Assembly (NCBI GenBank): GCA_958439195.1
Contig: OY288154.1
Coordinates: forward strand, 1 to 64,000
Source: an uncultured Paracoccaceae bacterium
GTDB lineage: Bacteria; Pseudomonadota; Alphaproteobacteria; Rhodobacterales; Rhodobacteraceae
Length of the DNA: 64,000 nucleotides
Direction of reading: 5' to 3'
The notes under the pieces are model-generated. The model was given only the letters and a program-made list of their open reading frames with translations. It searched no databases and was not told where the DNA came from. Positions 60,002 through 64,000 of this stretch are shown here, piece after piece. Positions within the stretch are counted from its first letter, which is position 1. The number at the start of each line of letters is the position of its first letter. The position numbers and the translations under genes were made by a program.

Positions 60002-60933
60002 TTTCGGCCGCGCCATTCTTTGCCGATCTGGCCGATGGCCCCGATGGGGGGCGTGCCGTCTGGGCGGAAACCCCGGATGGCTGGCGGATCCGGCTTGGCA
60101 TCTGGGGGGCAGGCGAACGCGGGACGGTTCTGCTGCTGCCCGGACGGACGGAATATGTTGAAAAATACGGCCGCACGGCGCGCGACCTGTTGGCGCGGGG
60201 CTTTGCGACCCTTGCCATAGATTGGCGGGGACAGGGTTTGGCGCAGCGGGGGCTGGCAGATCGTCTGGTCGGGCATGTGGACGACTTTGACGAATACCAG
60301 CGCGACTTTGACACGCTGGTCCGCGTGGCAGAGGCCGAAGGGCTGCCGCGGCCCTATTTCATGCTGTGCCATTCGATGGGTGGCTGTATCGGTCTGCGCG
60401 CCCTGATCCGGGGGGCGCCGGTCCATGCGGTGGTGTTTTCCGCCCCGATGTGGGGCATCAGCATGGCGGCGTGGATGCGGCCTGTGGCGCATGTCGTGTC
60501 ATCCTTGGCCCGACCCTTTGGCCAGGCGCATCGTTACGCCCCAGGCACCGGCGGGCAGACCTATCTTGCGACCGCCACCTTTCAGGGCAACGTGCTGACC
60601 ACCGATCCCGATATGTGGAACTACATGCATCACCAGATCAGAACCCAGCCCGACCTTGCGCTGGGCGGACCAAGCCTTGCCTGGCTGCGGGCGGCGTTGC
60701 GGGAATGCCGGGCGCTGGCGGCCTTGCCGTCGCCGCGCACGCCCTGCATCACCGCGCTTGGCACGGGGGAAAAGGTTGTCGACGTGGCGCCGATCCATCT
60801 GCGGATGGCGGCGTGGTCGAACGGGCGGCTGGATCTGTATCCTGGTGCCGAACACGAGGTTCCGATGGAACAGCCCTTCCACCGCAACCGGTTTCTGGAT
60901 GACGCGGCACGGCTGTTCAACAGCAACCGTTGA
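59998..60933 (+). CDS. Alpha/beta hydrolase, monoacylglycerol lipase/lysophospholipase-like
   Basis: A 311-residue serine hydrolase. It starts at GTG 59998, overlapping the SCP2 stop. The oxyanion turn is VLLLPGRTEYVEKYG near residue 43, nucleophile Ser in LCHSMGGCIGLR near residue 123, a candidate Asp in the DVAPIHL region, and the catalytic His in GAEHEVPME near 283. The closest well-known group is PldB-type lysophospholipase L2. Pairing with a lipid-binding SCP2 protein supports a lipid ester substrate. Codons are richer in G at third positions than in genes before 54 kb. Confidence 0.88.
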   Translation: MISAAPFFADLADGPDGGRAVWAETPDGWRIRLGIWGAGERGTVLLLPGRTEYVEKYGRTARDLLARGFATLAIDWRGQGLAQRGLADRLVGHVDDFDEYQRDFDTLVRVAEAEGLPRPYFMLCHSMGGCIGLRALIRGAPVHAVVFSAPMWGISMAAWMRPVAHVVSSLARPFGQAHRYAPGTGGQTYLATATFQGNVLTTDPDMWNYMHHQIRTQPDLALGGPSLAWLRAALRECRALAALPSPRTPCITALGTGEKVVDVAPIHLRMAAWSNGRLDLYPGAEHEVPMEQPFHRNRFLDDAARLFNSNR

Positions 60934-60960
60934 TGAATTTTCCGTTAATTCGCTTTCCGT

Positions 60961-61683
60961 TCAGATGTTTATCTGACTGAAGCCATCACGCAGTGCCTTG
61001 CTCCATGCTTCGGACATGGCGCGGAACTGTTCATCCCCTGCCTCGATCCGGCGGGTAAAGGATACACGGCAGGCATCCTTTTCGATCACGCACAGATCCA
61101 GTGGCATGCCGACCGACAGGTTGGACCGCAGGGTGGAATCCATCGACAAGAGAACGGCCTTTTGCGCATCGGCCAGCGAGGTGTGGCGTTTGACAACGCG
61201 GTCGAGGATCGGCTTGCCATACTTGTGTTCGCCGATTTGCAGGAAGGGCGTGTCTTCGGTCGCTTCGATGAAATTGCCTTCGGGATAGATCAGGAACATC
61301 CGCATGGCCCCGCCACGCCGTTGCCCCGCCACGATCATCGAAGCGGTGACGCCCTGCATCGCCGATATCTTTTCGTCGATGTCTTCTCGCACCCGCGCCA
61401 GCATGTTGCCGATGATTTCGGCCACTTTCAGCATCGTGGGGGCCTTCATGATCGACTGGCTGTCATCCGATTCAGGATCTTCGATCGCTTCACGCAGGCG
61501 GGCCATAGTGGTTTGGGTCACCGAAAGGCTGCCTGCTGTCATGATGGCGATGACACGTTCGCCGGGTTCTTCGTAAAGAAACATCTTGCGATAGGTGGAA
61601 ATGTTGTCGAGCCCGGCATTGGTCCGGGTGTCCGACAGCAACACGATGCCGTCATTGAGCATGAGGCCCACGCAATAGGTCAT
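60961..61683 (-). CDS. Proteasome-related peptidase Anbu (ancestral beta subunit)
   Basis: A 240-residue Ntn-hydrolase of the proteasome/HslV superfamily. After Met removal the N-terminus is TYCVGLMLNDGIVLLSDTRT; the Thr would be the nucleophile, with Asp in LLSDTRTNAG. GERVIAIMTAGSLSVTQTTM and VGMPLDLCVIEKDACRVSFT are typical of Anbu. Solved Anbu proteins form helical or open-ring assemblies. The three genes upstream (transglutaminase, alpha-E, ATP-grasp) are its usual partners, which strengthens the call and separates it from HslV; no hslU is here. Confidence 0.9.
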   Translation of the reverse strand: MTYCVGLMLNDGIVLLSDTRTNAGLDNISTYRKMFLYEEPGERVIAIMTAGSLSVTQTTMARLREAIEDPESDDSQSIMKAPTMLKVAEIIGNMLARVREDIDEKISAMQGVTASMIVAGQRRGGAMRMFLIYPEGNFIEATEDTPFLQIGEHKYGKPILDRVVKRHTSLADAQKAVLLSMDSTLRSNLSVGMPLDLCVIEKDACRVSFTRRIEAGDEQFRAMSEAWSKALRDGFSQINI

Positions 61684-61709
61684 AGTCTTCCCCTGATGAT
61701 GCGCAGACC

Positions 61710-62519
61710 CTATTGCTGCAAGTTCTGGACCGCAACCGTTACATCAAGGCTTTCCTCACCCAAGCCCCGCGCAGTGCCGCGAATGGGGGCAGCATCCTGT
61801 GCGTCACTGCCGGAACCCAACCGGATATAGCGTTCATCCGGGCAGCAGCGGTTCGCCGGATCGAACCCGACCCAGCCAAGACCTGCAATGAACACCTCGC
61901 CCCAGGCGTGGGCCGCTTCGTGGGCCGACCCGTCAGCGGTGGCGAAAAGATAGCCCGATACATAGCGTGCCGGCAGGCCAAGGACACGTGCGCAGGCGAT
62001 AAGTGCGTGGGCATGATCCTGACAGACGCCTTCCCCCAGTGCCAGCGCCTCGGCCGCTGTGGTGTGGGCATGGGTGGCGCCGGGCCGGTAGGCGATGGCA
62101 TCGGCAACCGCCGCCGCCACCCGATGCGCGGTGGCCAGCGACCCTTCGGCATCTCTTGACGCCTCGGCCAATGCGATCAAGGCCGCGTCCGCAGTGGTGG
62201 GGGGGCTGTTCACCAAATAGACCTCGGGCGGGACAAGTTCGCGGTGGCCGCGCAAAAGCCCTGCAAGATCCGTGGTTTCCACGGTTCCGTGGACGCGCAC
62301 CTCGATCTCGCTGACCGGGCCTTTGACTGTCCATGATTGCACACGGTCACCGGCGCCATCGCGGAAACTGCCGCCCTGAATGCCATCAGACACGGTCACC
62401 TTCCAGTTCACCACCTTTTGCCCATCAAAGACCGACGGCGTAAGCCGATGGCTTTGCATCACGGCGCGGACGGGTTGGTCATAGCTGTAGCGCGTCACAT
62501 GATCGACCGAGAGCAGCAT
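61710..62519 (-). CDS. Transglutaminase-like protein of the Anbu cluster
   Basis: A 269-residue cytoplasmic transglutaminase/protease-like protein. The N-terminal part MLLSVDHVTRYSYDQPVRAV is the bacterial transglutaminase N domain. The catalytic triad is Cys in GVCQDHAHALIACARVLGLP near residue 164 and His/Asp in AHAWGEVFIAGLGWVGFDPA near 212-230. Whether it makes or breaks amide bonds is unknown. The start codon overlaps the alpha-E stop by one base. The Anbu gene follows after 26 bp. Confidence 0.92.
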   Translation of the reverse strand: MLLSVDHVTRYSYDQPVRAVMQSHRLTPSVFDGQKVVNWKVTVSDGIQGGSFRDGAGDRVQSWTVKGPVSEIEVRVHGTVETTDLAGLLRGHRELVPPEVYLVNSPPTTADAALIALAEASRDAEGSLATAHRVAAAVADAIAYRPGATHAHTTAAEALALGEGVCQDHAHALIACARVLGLPARYVSGYLFATADGSAHEAAHAWGEVFIAGLGWVGFDPANRCCPDERYIRLGSGSDAQDAAPIRGTARGLGEESLDVTVAVQNLQQ

Positions 62520-63469
62520 CAGCGCATATCCCCGCTAAGGTAGGTTTCGTGGATTTGCGACCCAAGCCGCGCCATGTCGCGGATGAAGCGGGACAGGAAT
62601 TCATGCAGCCCTTCGTCAAAGATATCCTCTTCGCGCGTTTCACTTAGGGTGACCAGCATGTCGCGCGCACGCGCCTGTGCATCGGTCATGGTCCCGTAAA
62701 GTTTGGCCAACCGATCCAGATGCCCTGACAGCCCTTCGACGCATGTGATCAGCGAACGGGGGCATTGCGGGTTGAGGATCAGGAAATGCGCGATCTTGGT
62801 TGCCGTCACCTCGCCCCCATAGGCCCAGTGAAAGGCGCGGTGGGCCGACATGGCGCGCAGAAGCGTGGACCATTGGTAATTGTCCAGACCGGAGCCTACG
62901 AAATCCACCCGCGGCAGAAGGACGTAGTATTTCACATCCATCAGACGCGCGGTGTTGTCGGCGCGTTCCAGGCTGTAGCCGATGTTCAGAAAATCCCATC
63001 CATCATTGCGCAGCAGCGTGGCCTCGATCGCGCCGCGCACCATTGCGGCGTGGCGCATAGTCCATTCCGTCAGGCGGGACAGTTCCAGATCGCCGCGCGG
63101 GGTGCGTTCCAGTTGGCGCAGTTCCTGAAACGCCGAATTCAGCGCGTCCCACACCTGCGTGGTCAGGGCGGTGCGCACGATGCGCCCGTTTTCGCGGGCG
63201 GTGGTGATGCAAGAGGCGACGGATGACGGGTTGTCATGGTCAAAGAACAGGAAGTTCTCGATGTCTTTTTGCAGGGGTGCATCATATTTTTCCGCAAAGG
63301 CATCCGCATTGCCAGAGGCTTGCAAAAGCGAATCCCATTCGTTGCGGTAACCCGCCGCTGACGGCAGCAGCGCGATGCGCGACCCCACCTCAAGCAGGCG
63401 GGCGGCGGTTTCGGCCCGTTCCATGTAACGGGCGATCCAGAACAGGTTGTCGGCGGTCCGGCTTAACAT
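62519..63469 (-). CDS. Alpha-E domain protein
   Basis: A 316-residue all-helical protein of the alpha-E (DUF403) family. MLSRTADNLFWIARYMERAE at the N-terminus and ENGRIVRTALTTQVWDALNS, SLERADNTARLMDVKYYVLL and RAMSAHRAFHWAYGG further on are family hallmarks. These proteins occur almost only next to circularly permuted ATP-grasp and transglutaminase genes and are thought to be part of a peptide-forming system. It starts 7 bp after the ATP-grasp stop. Confidence 0.93.
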   Translation of the reverse strand: MLSRTADNLFWIARYMERAETAARLLEVGSRIALLPSAAGYRNEWDSLLQASGNADAFAEKYDAPLQKDIENFLFFDHDNPSSVASCITTARENGRIVRTALTTQVWDALNSAFQELRQLERTPRGDLELSRLTEWTMRHAAMVRGAIEATLLRNDGWDFLNIGYSLERADNTARLMDVKYYVLLPRVDFVGSGLDNYQWSTLLRAMSAHRAFHWAYGGEVTATKIAHFLILNPQCPRSLITCVEGLSGHLDRLAKLYGTMTDAQARARDMLVTLSETREEDIFDEGLHEFLSRFIRDMARLGSQIHETYLSGDMR

Positions 63470-63476
63470 GTCATTC

Positions 63477-64000
63477 TTACTCCGCCAGCACCCAGGTATC
63501 CTTGACGCCCCCGCCCTGAGACGAGTTCACGACCAGTGACCCTTCGGTCAGCGCCACACGGGTGAGCGCGCCGGGAACCAGTTCGATCCGTTCCCCCACT
63601 AGGCAATAGGGGCGCAGGTCAACATGGCGCGGGGCCACGCCTTCGGCCACAAAGGTGGGCGTGGTCGACAGCGCCAAGGTGGGCTGGGCGATATAGTTGC
63701 CGGGATCAGAGGTCACTTTGGCACGGAAATGTTCCACCTCGGCCTTGGTGGCTTTTGGCCCCACAAGCATCCCATAGCCGCCGGAGCCGTGAACTTCCTT
63801 AACGACCAGATCGCCAAGATTATCGAGAACATAGCCCAGATCGTCCCGCTTGCCGCATTGCCAGGTGGGCACGTTTTGCAGGATCGGTTCTTCGCCCAGA
63901 TAGAAGCGCACCATTTCGGGCACGAAGGTATAGACCGCCTTGTCATCCGCCACACCCGCGCCGGGGGCTGAACAGATCGACACACCGCCAGAGCGGTAGA
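63477..64000 (-). CDS. Circularly permuted ATP-grasp protein, C-terminal part (partial)
   Basis: The last 174 codons of a gene that runs out of the right edge. The frame continues upstream without a stop (YRSGGVSICSAPGAGVADDK). KAVYTFVPEMVRFYLGEEPI, VVKEVHGSGGYGMLVGP and RHVDLRPYCLVGERIELVPG are typical of the circularly permuted ATP-grasp type 2 family, predicted peptide ligases. The nucleotide-binding Lys/Glu (VVKEV) and the Gly-rich loop are visible. It is first of the four genes leading to Anbu as far as can be seen. Confidence 0.9.
   Translation of the reverse strand, partial: YRSGGVSICSAPGAGVADDKAVYTFVPEMVRFYLGEEPILQNVPTWQCGKRDDLGYVLDNLGDLVVKEVHGSGGYGMLVGPKATKAEVEHFRAKVTSDPGNYIAQPTLALSTTPTFVAEGVAPRHVDLRPYCLVGERIELVPGALTRVALTEGSLVVNSSQGGGVKDTWVLAE

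Noticed and set aside
60961..61683. HslV protease
   Set aside because: There is no hslU neighbour, and the neighbours and internal motifs are those of Anbu.

Overview
The window looks like chromosomal DNA of a Rhodobacter-type alphaproteobacterium (Rhodobacterales, Rhodobacteraceae/Paracoccaceae). Evidence: high G+C, the dcw division cluster headed by mraZ with a long leader, a DUF1127 gene followed by CCUCCUCCC-loop RNAs (the CcaF1-CcsR arrangement known from Rhodobacter sphaeroides), a BioMNY biotin importer, pyruvate carboxylase, an SUV3-like helicase and an Anbu gene cluster. No prophage, insertion sequence, CRISPR array or rRNA operon was seen. Genes are dense, many overlap by ATGA or GTGA, and their coding is intact.

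Layout. 0-10.9 kb: end of a choline ABC transporter (choW, choV), a DUF1036 exported protein, topA, a gene-free repeat-rich gap, dprA, gabT, then bioM-bioN-bioY. 11-18.7 kb (minus strand): the cell-wall and division operon mraZ-rsmH-ftsL-ftsI-murE-murF-mraY, preceded at 18.75-19.2 kb by a leader that holds an UpsM-like small RNA and, further up, a DnaA box. 19.6-23.6 kb: a 65-residue orphan, apbC, and the most striking region, a DUF1127 gene with about fifteen CCUCCUCCC hairpins behind it, then a BenE-type transporter. 23.6-30.4 kb: uvrD/pcrA, pyc, a MAPEG protein and two identical tRNA-Gly(GCC) genes. 30.5-35.4 kb: a response regulator diverging from a four-gene metal ABC importer with two Fur-family-like palindromes. 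35.4-39.9 kb: hisB-hisH, a small lipoprotein, an inverted DUF2147 gene, hisA-hisF-hisE, then a row of four hairpins. 40-47 kb: a CoA-binding protein, rlmB, tRNA-Tyr, a DDAH-like enzyme, a putative glycosyltransferase, a divergent LysE/Lrp pair, a VOC protein, an O-acetylhomoserine sulfhydrylase and a SIMPL protein. 47.5-54.5 kb: a 1008-residue protein that may join secretion/pilus-like end domains, a K+/H+ antiporter, cobT and cobS. 54.6-59.6 kb (minus): carD, fdxA, an S4 protein, an SUV3-like helicase and a TPR protein. 59.7-64 kb: an SCP2 and hydrolase pair, then the Anbu, transglutaminase, alpha-E and ATP-grasp cluster, cut by the window end.

Two themes run through the window. First, stress-type riboregulation: the CcaF1-CcsR locus and the UpsM leader are both known in R. 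sphaeroides to respond to stress sigma factors and RNase E, and here the CcsR part is expanded. Second, short tandem repeats of 12-18 bp and small palindromes sit just 3' of stop codons (dprA, bioM, apbC, hisA, hisE, rlmB). In bioM and rlmB the repeat copies the stop codon itself at a 15-bp spacing. Base composition is strand-asymmetric: the plus strand is C-rich up to about 54-55 kb whatever the gene direction, and neutral to G-rich beyond.
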